Positions 1-12,280 are shown, counted from the first letter of the stretch. The stretch: 64,000 bases of DNA from Theodoxus fluviatilis (GCA_034096865.1 JAWQFJ010001130.1:47478-111477), one strand, 5' to 3'. Program-made: numbers and translations. The notes: a model not told the origin generated them from the letters alone.

Positions 1-183
1 CAGATGCTAAGACCAGAGGTCATTGAGTGCGAGTAGGGTTGTAGTCACCTGGTGCTTTGTGCACGTAGGTGGTTGTCAGTGCATGTCGTTTAATTTTGGG
101 TTGTGAAGAGCAGACTGTTGTGGAGATAGCGTGACTCTTCGTTTGGAAATCTGATTAGGGGAAGAAAAAAAAGAGCTTGGGAA
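1..183. other. Unassigned flank
   Basis: No gene, RNA or repeat recognised. It leads into a GT microsatellite. Confidence 0.5.
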
Positions 184-233
184 ATGTGCGTGTGCGTGTG
201 CGTGTGTGTATGTGTGTGTGTGTGTGTGTATGT

Positions 234-275
<42 letters not shown>

Positions 276-291
276 GTGTCTGTGTGTGTGT

Positions 292-354
<63 letters not shown>
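184..354. repeat. (GT)n microsatellite
   Basis: Long GT tract interrupted by GTAT and GTCT variants. Open frames on both strands (Cys-Val or Thr-His runs) are artefacts of the dinucleotide. Confidence 0.97.
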
Positions 355-453
355 ACACTTTTAAACTGAGAGGAGAAGTAAAGAAGGCGGGCAGCATTGT
401 CAGTAAAACATGAATCTTTACCTTTTGCCTATTGTGAATTCTCCTTGGTTTTT

Positions 454-1806
<1,353 letters not shown>

Positions 1807-1855
<49 letters not shown>

Positions 1856-1898
1856 GGGGGGGGGGGAAAGAGAGAGAGAGAGAGAAGGGGGGGGGGGG

Positions 1899-1971
<73 letters not shown>
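1807..1971. repeat. (GA)n with poly-G interruptions
   Basis: GA tracts separated by G runs at about 1854-1866 and 1887-1898. G-run positions could form G-quadruplexes. Confidence 0.95.
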
Positions 1972-2166
1972 TGAACTGAACTGTATTCGTAGGCCGACTG
2001 CTCATTTGAATAAATCACAATACATAGCATTCAGAAGAATGCCTTCTAAATTTAATTAGTTCTATACATCGTTTTGCGGTAATCTGTTACTTACGCAGTC
2101 ACATATAGAGAGATGAAGGCAATGTCTACATCCACTTAGTGCCACTCAATATGCGTTATATTCACA

Positions 2167-2167
<1 letters not shown>

Positions 2168-2206
<39 letters not shown>

Positions 2207-2256
2207 TTGTGTGTGTGGAGGGGGAGGTAGAGAGAGAGAGACAGAGAGAGAGAGGA

Positions 2257-2295
<39 letters not shown>

Positions 2296-2340
2296 AGAGT
2301 GGGAAGGAGGGGGGGGGGGGAGGGGGGGGGGGAAGGGGTT
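2168..2340. repeat. (GT)n/(GA)n/G-rich compound repeat
   Basis: A GT tract passes into GA, then GGGA and G runs ending near 2337. Confidence 0.95.
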
Positions 2341-2525
2341 GGCGTGGGGGAGGTGAGTCGGGCACGCTGTGACATAGGCAAAGAGGCAGACAAGATACAG
2401 TGACCGGTGCCTAAATGTATATTTTAGACAGTTTGAAGACTGGAGTTATGAAGAAGACGGCTGGTATACAGAAAATACAGAAAACAAGTAGAATACAGAA
2501 CCAGGCAACTTAAGCAAGTGAAAAC

Positions 2526-2618
2526 ACATACACACACACACACACGAACGCACGCACGCGCGCGCACACACGCGCGCGCGCGCGAGCGTGCACACACACA
2601 CACACACACACACACACG
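2526..2618. repeat. (CA)n/(CG)n microsatellite
   Basis: CA tract with an internal alternating CG/CA section at about 2546-2590. This is purine-pyrimidine alternation of the Z-DNA-prone type. Confidence 0.93.
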
Positions 2619-3065
2619 GGATTCATCCCTGTGGAGACGAGGATTACGTAGGCCAACTCCAAGCCGGCACACACGAGCGTCACATTGAGTTCACCATTTA
2701 CAGGATGCTCCAGGAAGGCCATAGTGAATTCCCACCAGACTCGTTTTACTGCTTGCTCTCTCCTTCCACGCCAGGAAACTGTGTGGACTCCTTCGCGTCC
2801 GACCTCCAGGGAGGCACTCCAGCCTCTTGATTCTCACTGACCATGACCTGATGGCATGGCCCCGAGGCAAGGGTCTCCTCTTGTCTTGGAGTGCTTGACC
2901 TCCCTCACTGTAGCTCTGGCAGTGAATTCTCCCATGTCTCGCAGTGCCCATCTTTCCTCCCGGTAACTCTGGCACCGTGGGAATCGCCCTGGCGAAGATA
3001 GTGTCAAGGACTCAGTGATCCTGTTTGGTTCACCTAGCTGAGGATGGATGAATGATCGAGTGTTA
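2619..3065. other. Unassigned, no gene recognised
   Basis: Ordinary composition. Short open frames exist but none carries a recognisable motif or good splice sites. Confidence 0.4.
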
Positions 3066-3270
3066 GAATGAGTGAATAGAATGAATGAATGGATGTACTT
3101 TTACAGTCTTTCAGCTTTTGTTGGTTACATAAAGCCATTCACTAGAAAATTACTTGCGTTGGTCAGAGCAAGAGTATATTAAGTCTCGATTTCCTTGGTC
3201 ACTGGCCTTTTTACATATCGCGCAAGGAGCGACGCGGTGGGTGTATTATTACCCCCAACCCACAGGGGGA
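3066..3270 (-). repeat. SINE-like family S, copy 1
   Basis: The reverse complement shows the landmarks of the window's recurrent short repeat: a CCCCTGTGGGT head, a mid block around CCACCGCGTC, then AAAAGCTGAAAGACTGTAAAAG and an (ATTC)n-like tail, which lies at the left because the copy is on the minus strand. It is diverged from the other copies. Confidence 0.75.
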
Positions 3271-3360
3271 CATCTCGCGGTGTGCGTCATGTGTCACACC
3301 TGTATGACTTCAGTCCCCGCCTTTTTTAAAGGAAGAGTCCCGCTGGGATGGTTTTGCGAG

Positions 3361-3400
3361 TGTGTGAGTGTGTGTGTGTGTGNNNCATTTTCTCTCTCTT
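3361..3400. repeat. (GT)n tract broken by an assembly gap
   Basis: A short GT tract is followed by three N at 3383-3385 and then a TC tract. The gap is probably an unresolved microsatellite of unknown true length. Confidence 0.9.
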
Positions 3401-3499
3401 AAATCAACCATAACAAACATTTCATTGCACACAATTCATAATGACACGACACAGATCACCTAATGTTACATCATAACTGATCATTCGAGTTAGCACGAG

Positions 3500-3715
3500 A
3501 CAGAATGGAGAATTTCAATTTCTACTGAATTGTTGTTTCAACTGGTTTAGTAGGAATGGAAAGTTTCCATTCCTACTAGTACAAATGGCAATTTCAATTT
3601 CTACTGATAAAACGCCAGTAGGAATGGCAATTGCCATTCTTACTAGTAGGAATGGAAATTTCCATTCTTCCTAGTAGGATTGCAAATCCTACTAAATTGC
3701 CATTTCTACTGTGAC
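3500..3715. repeat. Cluster of consecutive palindromes
   Basis: Four near-perfect palindromes follow one another and share the core TAGTAGGAATGG: 3548-3578 (centre G at 3563), 3617-3644 (centre GCAATTGC), 3645-3674 (centre AAATTT) and 3672-3694 (centre TTGCAA). Single-stranded copies of AATTTCAATTTCTACTG flank them. There is no coding potential. Possible origins are a fold-back element or a palindromic satellite. Confidence 0.8.
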
Positions 3716-3884
3716 ATATATTTACTTGAAGTAACATGGTGCTATTACATTTGTTAGAGTAATAAAGTATGATACAATTGCATGCTATCTTATTTTATGG
3801 CCTATGATTAGTGTGTGGACTCCATTACTTGAGCGATGTGATTGAGTTAATTAATGTTGAACTTCTTGTACGTTTCTATTTTTG

Positions 3885-3975
3885 TATGTATGTATATATT
3901 TATTATGTTTTTGCCACCGACAAAACGAATTTCCTTGTACAATGAGGACAATAAAGTATCTTGAATCTTGTATCT
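3885..3975 (+). mobile_element. LINE-type 3' end fragment
   Basis: The stretch around CGAATTTCC followed by GACAATAAAGTATCTTGAATC resembles the 3' ends of CR1/L2-type LINEs and their SINE partners, which commonly end in a short AATAAAGTATCT-like repeat. No coding portion precedes it, so it is a severely 5'-truncated insertion or a SINE. The assignment rests on general resemblance only. Confidence 0.45.
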
Positions 3976-4099
3976 GATTGGTTTTCTCTGTTGGTATAAA
4001 GTAGTAGGAGCGTTTGACTCCTCTTAATTTTTCTTTTTGTTGGTTGTTAAAACAATTTTTCACGTAGTAAGAAGTCGGCATGGTTGCACGTCTCCCGTA

Positions 4100-4215
4100 G
4101 CACAGCTTAGCAGACAGCGCTCGCCTCCTACCAACATGGCTGAAAGCACTTGGCTTCGACAAATAACTCCGGAAGTGACGACAATGCGTCTCCGGCCAAT
4201 ATTGGTGGCCTCTAA
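4100..4215. promoter_or_regulatory. Candidate CpG-type promoter
   Basis: Within about 80 bases there is an ACCAACATGGCTG sequence (YY1-like, 4131-4143), a CCGGAAGTGACG composite (ETS plus CRE-like, about 4169-4180) and CCAATATTGG (CCAAT box, about 4196-4205). This combination is typical of TATA-less housekeeping promoters. It could fire on either strand. No transcript is proven. An open frame starts at the ATG at 4136 (MAESTWLRQI...) and runs to 4390, but it matches nothing I know. Confidence 0.3.
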
Positions 4216-4263
4216 CAGCTCAATGCAACCGAACAAGCTGCATGTGATACCATTCATCAAAGT

Positions 4264-5046
4264 GTATGATTTCCACTTATTTCTTCTGATTTGTGTATAT
4301 ACTTATGGCAGAAACGGCTATTTTCTTGACATACTGCTACAGAATCAGGTACAGAAAATTGAAGAAATTAATTCACGGTACAGGAAATGAGAGTTACTCC
4401 CCCCTCAATGCTCTTCATTCAGTGAAACAGTAAAATCGCCATTGCTCAGTCAGTTGTGTTTCGTTTGTCAGAAAGCACAGCCGAGCCTCTTATGCACATT
4501 TTGGTCAACATTATCACCTGCACAAACCTCGAATTGAACGGTAAGATCTGCTCAAACGTGTTTCGAACGATGATTATAACGACAGTAGTGAAAAATGATA
4601 TTGTTGATTTGTTGTTGGCTTGTACTGATTGTAGACCCCGACGGTGATTTTTCAATTTAACTGAATCAGTATTGATCATATATGCTTACGTGTATGTGGA
4701 ATTAATGTGTCATTTATTTTTGAATAAGTGTATAACCACAGTCTTTTGTACGTTGTTTGTTTTGTAGCGTTTCTCTTGTTTAGTGGTAATGTTGAATGTT
4801 CGTACACAATGGCCGAATGGGACCGTATTGTCGTAGCAGTTACTAGTAGTACCATAACTTAGGTACTTGCAGTAATGCGACTGATTAGGGGGACGAAAAT
4901 CGGTTAGATTTTACGACATTTTTTTTTGCGCCGTTTTAGGGTCACCTTATATCGATGCGTATCTTTATGTGTTTTTCATATATTATAACCCACTCATATT
5001 TGGTACTACTGTAATTGTGTAAAGCTCGTTGAATTCTCTGCTTAAA
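4264..5046. other. Unassigned A+T-rich DNA
   Basis: No gene recognised. The part at about 4880-5030 is a diverged relative of 5368-5515, which lies inside the neighbouring Tigger-like element. Confidence 0.4.
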
Positions 5047-5048
5047 TA

Positions 5049-6310
5049 CAGTAAAACCTCTATTTTGCGACCTTTGAAAAACCTACCAAATCAGGTCTTA
5101 ATTTGGAGGGAGTCGTAAAATGGAGGTAAGGAGATTTGAATAAAATGAACATAATGTATTATATGTAGGAATAATGCCAACATAAAACACAATGCAATAC
5201 ATGCATAATACATCTTTTTTACTGTTAACTTGGAGTAAGCTAGACATCCTTTTCTACTTAAAACAACCATACATGTATGAGCAGAATACAGGAGATAAAG
5301 AAACTTTGAAGAGGCTGATATATTGCATTCATGTACATGTATACAACTGCTACTTGCAAATGACATAACCGATTAGGTGACTAACATAGGTTCAATTTTG
5401 GCTGCGAAGTGTCCCTCTATTTCAAGGGCACCTTACTTGATGAATGTCTTTAAGGGATTTTTGGTTGAAATATATATTAATAGATAGTACTGCTGTAATC
5501 GCTGAACTGTTTACTTGATTGTTTCGTTCTTTTTTAACCCTAACTCCATGTTAATTGAATTGCCAACGGAGGAAAATTGACCTAACTTCAACCTAATTTT
5601 AACCTGATGAATGCCAAACCTCTACGGTCACTGTCAGTGTTTCCATTGAAGCAGCCTCTGCCTCCCCTCCTGGCCACCTGTAAACCAATGCAGACACGTT
5701 CGCAGCAAAATCGAAAGCCAGGCCACCAGTAGCAGCCTCCGCCTCCTCAGTCACTGGTGCAGCAGCTCGCTCGCTGCAAGTTGATACTATTTTTACCTAT
5801 GGGTATGAGACTGAAACTGTTGAACCCGCGATGGCTGGAAATTTCAGACAGTTATCTCATGCAGAGCGAAACTTGTGCGACAAGTTTTTTACGAAGCTTA
5901 ACATTTCTCTTTCTGACAAAAGCATTATTCCGTAATTCACGAAAGTTGTCTGCCCCTTGATCACAAGTCGTTTGTTCTCAGGAGACGTCACTAGACGGAA
6001 GACAATCCTTACAGAACGTGACATAACTCCTACTGCACTAAGTGTGCATAACACCACTCGCAAAAGCTGTCATTTTGGAATGGACAGTAACTGCAGTTAC
6101 ATGTGCTTCTAAAGGGACTACAGTTTGGGGAAATCTAGGTCCAAAAGTCGTTAAAAGCTGAGGATTGGCGGTCGCAAGTGGCGTTTTGGAGGAAATCGTT
6201 TAAGAGAGGTCACTTTGTTAGGTGATAGGAAAATACATCCGTGAAAAATGTTCTAGTCGCAATCGAGAGAAAATCGTTTAAGAGATGGTCATAAAATAGA
6301 GGTTTTACTG
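5049..6310. mobile_element. pogo/Tigger-like DNA transposon, non-autonomous
   Basis: The left end begins CAGTAAAACCTCTATTTT at 5049, and the right end is its inverted copy ending at 6310. Both are flanked by TA (5047-5048 and 6311-6312). This terminal sequence and TA duplication are the signature of the pogo/Tigger branch of Tc1/mariner. The 1262-bp interior has no intact transposase. The subterminal right end repeats the phrase AAATCGTTTAAGAGA twice. A diverged coding-like stretch at about 5780-5990 is open for about 60 codons on the plus strand but is not recognisable as a transposase. Confidence 0.85.
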
Positions 6311-6634
6311 TACTTCATTTCTTAAACCCTAGATCTATGTTGAAGGAGTTCTAGCAATGTAAAGTCTTACCTAATGTTTATGGCTAAATAATTTTGTTCC
6401 TAGACGGTGGCAACATATTGTTCAGGGTCTCATTAACATTTCCTGAAAATTTTGTGATTTTCCTCGGACTTGAAACAAAGTCATTTTAATGGGCTCCAGC
6501 GATTTTGCTGAGTTGTCCGTTTCGCGTTGAGTAGTGGTGGAAGTAATATTCTGCTAACTTCCGGTTAAGATAACTCCACTGCAACTGCTCTTATTTTACA
6601 AGCAAATCTTCTCAATCAAAGTAGGTTTTATTAA

Positions 6635-7727
6635 CTCATTGCTTACGCAAGGATAGCATTAGGAAATTTACCTCTGTATGCAGTGTTTTTTTAAGTTTTC
6701 AAAAAATCGTACAAAGTCCAAATTTGGAATAACTGTTTAATATTTGGTACCACAAGAAAAAAAATCATTTGCACTTTCTAGCTGAAGTGCTGGATAGTTA
6801 CAATATGCAGTAAGAAAATTGGGGATTTTTTTTTTTAACACCAGGTACATGCAATTTTGATTTTCTTTTTTTTTTACACCTAATGTATTGTACTAATAGT
6901 CAAGAGATAGATTTTGCACAACAGTTCTGAAATCAGTATTTCCACATCAAACTATATTGATGAATGATTGACTACAGGATAAAAAAATGCTTGAAAATGA
7001 TTTTTTTTAGCAAGTCAGAGAGGTAAAATCAGAAAATATACACTTACTCACTGCAATCTGTCTCTGTCTGAATAGAAGAAAATCTCAGAATGGCCTTCTG
7101 AGAGAAAGAAGGCGCCCTACTTGGCATAGTCATCTTTTGTGTGGTACAGTTCATTGGAGGAGTAGAGAAGGTTTTCGGCATCCTTTGCATCCGAATCGAT
7201 GTCTGTGTCCTCTGTAAACACCGATTCTATCTCTTCCTCTCTCTCTGACGGCGACGGCGTCTTCGCTGTCACTTAGTGTCAGTCACGAAGTCGAGCCACC
7301 GCTTCATTCTCGTTGACTGGGACTATTTCCGCATCAGAATCATCAAGATCTTCTTCAGAAGTCCAATATCAACCTAGATCTTCAGTATCAGACCCTTCTT
7401 CCATCCACACTTCTAATACTTCGTCATTTTCATCACCGCTCGATCTTCTTCGACAACGCGACGCCATGTCGACAAGCACATAAACACGACGTAGGGTGAG
7501 CGTAGCTTCTACTACATCTAGCTTTCTCATGGGGACTATACTAAAGAAAAGGTAACTCCAGCGAACACACATTGGATAGAGAACAAAGAGCTGTACGATT
7601 TACTTCCCTTGAAACAGAAACGGAGATAGGAAAAATTCATTACGGCGACCGCAACACGTACTTGCGCTACGTAGCCAAAGGGTGTTGGCGTCATCGCAAC
7701 ACGTGCTTGCGCTGTGTAAGCAATGGG
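6635..7727. mobile_element. piggyBac-like deletion derivative
   Basis: TTAA lies at both edges (6631-6634 and 7728-7731). The ends are inverted: left CTCATTGCTTACGC and right GTGTAAGCAATGGG, so 12 of 14 positions match. TTAA duplication with a C-rich terminus is the piggyBac signature. Length is 1093 bp, far shorter than autonomous elements. Near the right end, two 27-bp direct repeats (about 7645-7672 and 7692-7718, core CGCAACACGT) look like subterminal transposase-binding repeats. Confidence 0.85.
7374..7467 (-). pseudogene. Remnant of a piggyBac transposase N-terminus
   Basis: On the minus strand, a start codon at 7467 opens an acidic reading frame (MASRCRRRSSGDENDEVLEV...) rich in Asp, Glu and Ser that stops near 7372. 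Acidic, Ser/Asp-rich N-termini are usual in piggyBac transposases, and the position between the TTAA-flanked ends fits. Further acidic coding-like DNA continues to about 7120 with stops. The DDE catalytic core is absent, so the element cannot mobilise itself. The family assignment comes mainly from the element ends. Confidence 0.5.
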
Positions 7728-7731
7728 TTAA

Positions 7732-8627
7732 GATTACTTAAAAAAATAATGTCAACATAATTTGATTCATATCTCACTTGGACTGGTAATATTTTCATGG
7801 CAATTAAACGTGTTTATGTAGTGTTCAACTCTGAAACGACAGGGTCTTTGTTGTCATGTCACTTTTTTTTTTGTCAGTCCTACTTCGTCTCAGAGACTTG
7901 AGTTCAAGTCTTCATTAAGTTCGAATAATTTCACAATTAATGGATTAATTTTATGACTTTTGTGGAGTTTTACCATCAAGAACAAAATCCGCAGCAATGA
8001 CACATCATAAATAATTTCTTTAGATTTCTAAAAAATATATTTCTACTCCATATGAATTATGATGTAGGCCTAATTTGCATAAAATATGTATTTGCAGCAT
8101 TTTAAACAGCTAAAGCATTACTTTTTTTGGATAGTCCGAACTACTTTCCATGGTAAATTCAAGTCAATTGCATTTATTTTAACAAAGTTGTAGACAATTT
8201 ACTTCATCAATCCCCCAAATTCTGTCAAAGATCTGTGACGGAGTGTCATAAAAAACCGACCCCTTTTTTCACCACTTTTCCACCCTTAACTTTGGAACTA
8301 GTAAAGATAAAAAAATATTTTTTGTATCACTGTGTTTGTCTCTTGAAGCTCTTTAATTTGAGTCTACGTTGATTTCATGACATTGGGTTTGAAAATTTAG
8401 TGCAAGTACCAGTTTTAGGCGTTTATTGGCACAAACCAGATAAAGGGAAAGACAAACGCAGATGACCATCAGGTGATAGGAGGATTGTAGGGCCGGAGAA
8501 AATAAGAAGGACATATTTTCAAACATAAGCTTTGATGATTTAGATCACACAAGATGCATTTCCGGAAAGAGGTGTAGCTCTGATCTCCTTTGTGTTAAAC
8601 GACCTACTCGCCTTTCCCAGGGTGGGG

Positions 8628-8628
<1 letters not shown>
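7732..8628. other. Unassigned A+T-rich DNA
   Basis: No gene, transposon end or tandem repeat recognised. Confidence 0.4.

Positions 8629-8672
<44 letters not shown>
8629..8672. repeat. (GT)n microsatellite
   Basis: Short pure GT tract with one GTAT variant at its right end. Confidence 0.95.
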
Positions 8673-8901
8673 TCATAGACACACAATGTGCAAGATTTTG
8701 GTCATTGTAAAAAAATCAATGTAGAAAGATGCATGAGATTGATTGAACTTTGAAGGTCATTAGTTACACTTAAGTATGAAATGGACAGAATCAGCTGAGC
8801 AGAAAGGATGGCTAGTGTGTTGTATGCCAGGATGGCTCTGTTACATCTATGTGTGTGTAAGTCCTTTGCATTGTGTATTTGAGATTTCTAGTCAATGGCA
8901 G

Positions 8902-8903
<2 letters not shown>

Positions 8904-8982
<79 letters not shown>

Positions 8983-8986
8983 GTGT
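8904..8986. repeat. (GT)n microsatellite
   Basis: GT tract with single-base interruptions at about 8950 and 8963. Confidence 0.95.
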
Positions 8987-9258
8987 TCAAATGAGTTATC
9001 TTTAAAGAGACCAACCACAACAACAACAGGATGAATTTTATTTGTGCCCATGACTGAAGTCTTATGTGTGCACAGGAATGAAACGAACTACTGCGCAAAT
9101 AAATATTTTAATAGTTTTCATCCATACACACCCCCTAAGTATGTTTTTATATTTACCAAAGTTTTTAGAAATGAGTTTGGCGAGAAAGGAAACGTTTCCA
9201 ATCACCTAACTGGCCAAAAATTTGCCACTGACCTTGCACTTTTTTTCTGCTGGAAAAC

Positions 9259-9365
9259 ACACACACACTCACACACACACACGCACACACACACACACGC
9301 ACGCACGCGCACACACACACACACACACACACGCACGCACGCGCACACACACACACACACACACA
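9259..9365. repeat. (AC)n with CACGCACGCACGCG blocks
   Basis: The block CACGCACGCACGCGCACAC appears twice, at about 9296 and 9330, inside an AC tract, so part of the microsatellite has duplicated as a larger unit. Confidence 0.93.
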
Positions 9366-9508
9366 GCATACACCTAAAACATGTAGATCCTTCATTACAA
9401 TTGATGATAATTTCAATTAAACTTAATATGTATGAAACATTATTTTCCTGGTGGATTTTTGTATAGGAAATGTAATTTTTGCATGTCCATGAAATGACAA
9501 CCTTTTTA

Positions 9509-10930
9509 TATAATAATAATAATAATAATGTGTGGATTTATATAGCGCCTTACCATGAGTTAAGACATGCTCAAGGCGCATACGTACACAACTATTACAA
9601 TATACAATAACCGTCAATCACCTCAAAGGTAACTTAATAAACTCAATAACATAGGAGTCAGACATTCACTTCAGGCATTCGACAAACTGATGTACAGCGT
9701 CACCGCTTAACCATGAAACTGGGGAGAGGGGGAGGAGAGACAGGAGGGTGGTAGCGGGCTTAGGCAAGCTAGTACAAAGAGAACAGTGAGGGAAGGAAGA
9801 TGAAGAAACTTAGACAGGATCAGGGAAAGATTTCAAGAAGAGGTGAGTTTTGAGAGCAGAACGAAAGGTCGAGGGAGATGTAGAGTGACGAACAGAGGCG
9901 GGGAGGTCATTCCAGATAGAGGGAGCCTGATAAAAGAAAGAGCGTTCACCAAATTTTGTTTTAACTGGAGGGTCCTCCGGGAACCTGAGGATTCTTGTGT
10001 CTGCGGAAGAGCGTAGCTGTGATAGCGGGTGTGTAGGTGCCCATGGGGTTAGAGAGATATTGAGGAAGGCATTCAGCGAAGTAATGGTAGCAAAGACAGG
10101 CAATCTTGTATTGGACTCTAGCACTAATGGGCAACCAGTGAAGAGAGCGGAAGAGAGAAGTGAGATGATCTGACTTTTTTTACTTACAGATGAGTCGAGC
10201 TGCAGCATCTTGCACTCTTTGAAGTTTATCGGTCAGATATGCGGGACAGCCGGCAAGAAGGCCGTTGCAATAATCCAGGCGACTGAGAATAAGAGCACAG
10301 ACTAGGATAGTAGTAGCTTGAGTAGTGAGAAGGTGTCTGATTGCGCTTATCTGTCTGAGTTATATGTATGCGGATTTGCAAGTGTTTTGGACAAAGTCGG
10401 AAAGAGAGAGATGAGAGTCGAGGGTGACACCAAGGTTTTTGACTGATGGAACAAAGGCGACGTCAGCGTCTCCTACCCTGACAGAAGATGGGAGGGATGA
10501 AGACGTCACTAGTCTCTGAGACTTGACAAGAATTCATTCTGTTTTGGAATCGTTCAGCTGGAGTTTGTTGTGTGACATCCATGACTTAACATCAGAAAGA
10601 CAGGTCTGTAGAGTGTCTAACGTGGGTTGGAATTGATCTAAGGTGATGTCTTTGTAGAGCTGATTGTCATCTGCAAATGCATGCTGACTGATTGAGTGCT
10701 GAGCGACTATGTCAAACAAAGGTTGCATGTAAAGAACGAACAAAACTGGACCCAGTACTGAGCCCTGGGGAACACCAAACCGGACAGGAGAAGGAGCTGA
10801 GTAATGATTGTTGATGGAGACCGTTTGAAATCTGTCAGTAAGATAAGAATGAAACCAGGCAAGGGCAGAATGTGAAATTCCAAAAGTGTTTCGCAGGAGG
10901 AGAGTGTTGTGGTAGATCTATATGAAAAAA
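9509..10930 (-). mobile_element. CR1/L2-group non-LTR retrotransposon, 5'-truncated and decayed
   Basis: Reading the minus strand across several frameshifts and stops gives, in order, the reverse transcriptase motif GVPQGSVLGPVLF (about 10775-10737), the catalytic box HAFADDNQLY (about 10685-10656), SVKNLGVTLD, RLDYCNGLLAGCP, LQRVQDAAARLI and the C-terminal APSIWNDLPASVR and SALKTHLF motifs (to about 9815). This order is standard for ORF2 of the CR1/L2 group. The 3' end has the usual GGCGCTATATAAAT sequence and a (TTA)n tail at 9511-9530. No endonuclease remains. It was once an autonomous element's ORF2; it is now an inactive pseudogene. Confidence 0.9.
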
Positions 10931-11256
10931 GTTCCCCCACTTACCATGCACAAGGTGAGTGTGTGTTTTGGCCATGTTTACCTGAAATAAACATTTAACA
11001 ATGATAATAATAAATATCTTTGGAATAGTGGAAATGTTAGAGGCTGACAATATCTGTAGTATCCTGTTTGCTAAATTGACAAAGTTGAGCACAAATCTTC
11101 TAGGCAAAATTGACAGAGTTGAGCATGAAATCCATCTGTAGGTTTATTGAATGCAACACAGATGTAAAAAGATAGCTGAGGTAAAGGCAGATTTCCTTCC
11201 TTTTAAAAAAATGAATCTCATACATATACGAGTATTGAATAAACTTGAATAGTTGA
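10931..11256. other. Unassigned
   Basis: No feature recognised. A phrase of the type CAAATTGACA.AGTTGAGCA occurs twice (11075-11095 and 11105-11126). Confidence 0.4.
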
Positions 11257-11465
11257 AATGTGTGTGCATGTGCTCACATACTTGTGTGTCCATGTGTGTG
11301 CGCACTGTGTGTGTGTGTGTGTGTGTGTGTGTGCATGCGTGCGTGTGTGTGCATGCATGTGTGTTTGCATGTGTGCATGTGTGTGTGCATGCATGTGTGT
11401 TTGCGAGTGTGTGCGTGTGTGTGTTTGTGTGTGTGTGTGTGTATGTGTGTGTGTGTGTGTGTGTG
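11257..11465. repeat. (GT)n/(GTGCAT)n variant microsatellite
   Basis: A GT tract with regular GCATGCAT and GCGTGCGT interruptions, readable on both strands as Cys/Val or His/Thr open frames that are not genes. Confidence 0.93.
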
Positions 11466-11545
11466 CTTGTTATTGTTGACATCTTTTGCCATTTCCAAAG
11501 CTTGATGGGACCTATGTGCAATGACATGATCTTTAGAACAATATT

Positions 11546-11628
11546 GAGGGATGGATGTAGGGGGTGGGGGGGAGGTCCAACTAGTTGAGGGATGGATGTA
11601 GGGGGTGGGGAGGAGGTCCAACTAGTTG
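11546..11628 (+). repeat. 41-bp direct duplication
   Basis: Two tandem copies of a unit containing GAGGGATGGATGTAGGGGGT and ending GTCCAACTAG, differing by a single base. A recent duplication. Confidence 0.9.
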
Positions 11629-11774
11629 TTAATGTAACTGAAGTAGTGCAAGCCCTATAAATATAATGATAAGGATGTAATAGTCAAGGGGAGTAACTCT
11701 TAAAGAACTGAGTCACTCAGCTGATCGGACATCTTGGCTTGCCTGTACACTAAAGTGTTGACACCAACAGTCAG

Positions 11775-11822
11775 ATGGTGAATTACGTTTGTCAAGCTTA
11801 TGTACCAGGTGATCTGTATATG
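11775..11822 (+). CDS. Weak candidate first coding exon
   Basis: A short open segment starts at ATG 11775 (MVNYVCQAYVPGDLYM, 16 codons) and ends exactly at a consensus donor, GTAAGA at 11823. The upstream DNA has no stop-free coding look and could be 5' UTR. No downstream partner exon could be joined, and the peptide is not recognised. Chance occurrence is quite possible. Confidence 0.15.
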
Positions 11823-12048
11823 GTAAGAAAATCGTATTCATTAATATGACTTTTTTCTTTTAAATATCTATGTCAGCCAATGGTAAAATATTAAACCCTG
11901 CTTGCATTTCATATCCTTAAATTGATAATACTAATTTGTGTAATTCCTTATTATCTGGCTGATCACATCAGCATTGGTCAATCTAGAGCATATATAAAAA
12001 ATGTATCTTAGCATGTCACTGTACTCACACATATTCAGTAGTGCGATT

Positions 12049-12280
12049 AACCCTTGTATGCGGCCAAGCGCCTGCATCGGGTTGGAATACTCCCCAGGGA
12101 GCGGAGCTGGTGCTGGTACCTGACTGTGTGCGTCTTGAATGTCTCACTATGTTTGTTGTGAGGGACCAGTGAGGATTGATCAAGATGCCCAGTGATAAGG
12201 GGGTAAAAAGTGTAAAGCGGTTTGAGACCCAGACAAAGGGTGTAAGTCGCTATAAAAAACCACACCTTTACCTTTACCTT
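12049..12280 (+). repeat. SINE with an L2/CR1-like 3' tail
   Basis: The 3' part contains AAGCGGTTTGAGACCC and GTCGCTATAAAAAACC and ends in (CCTTTA)n at 12266-12281. Pairing of a GCGGTTTGAG phrase with a CGCTATAAAA phrase is the pattern of LINE-derived SINE tails, recognised in trans by L2/CR1 reverse transcriptase. I see no clear tRNA or 5S head. Confidence 0.6.
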
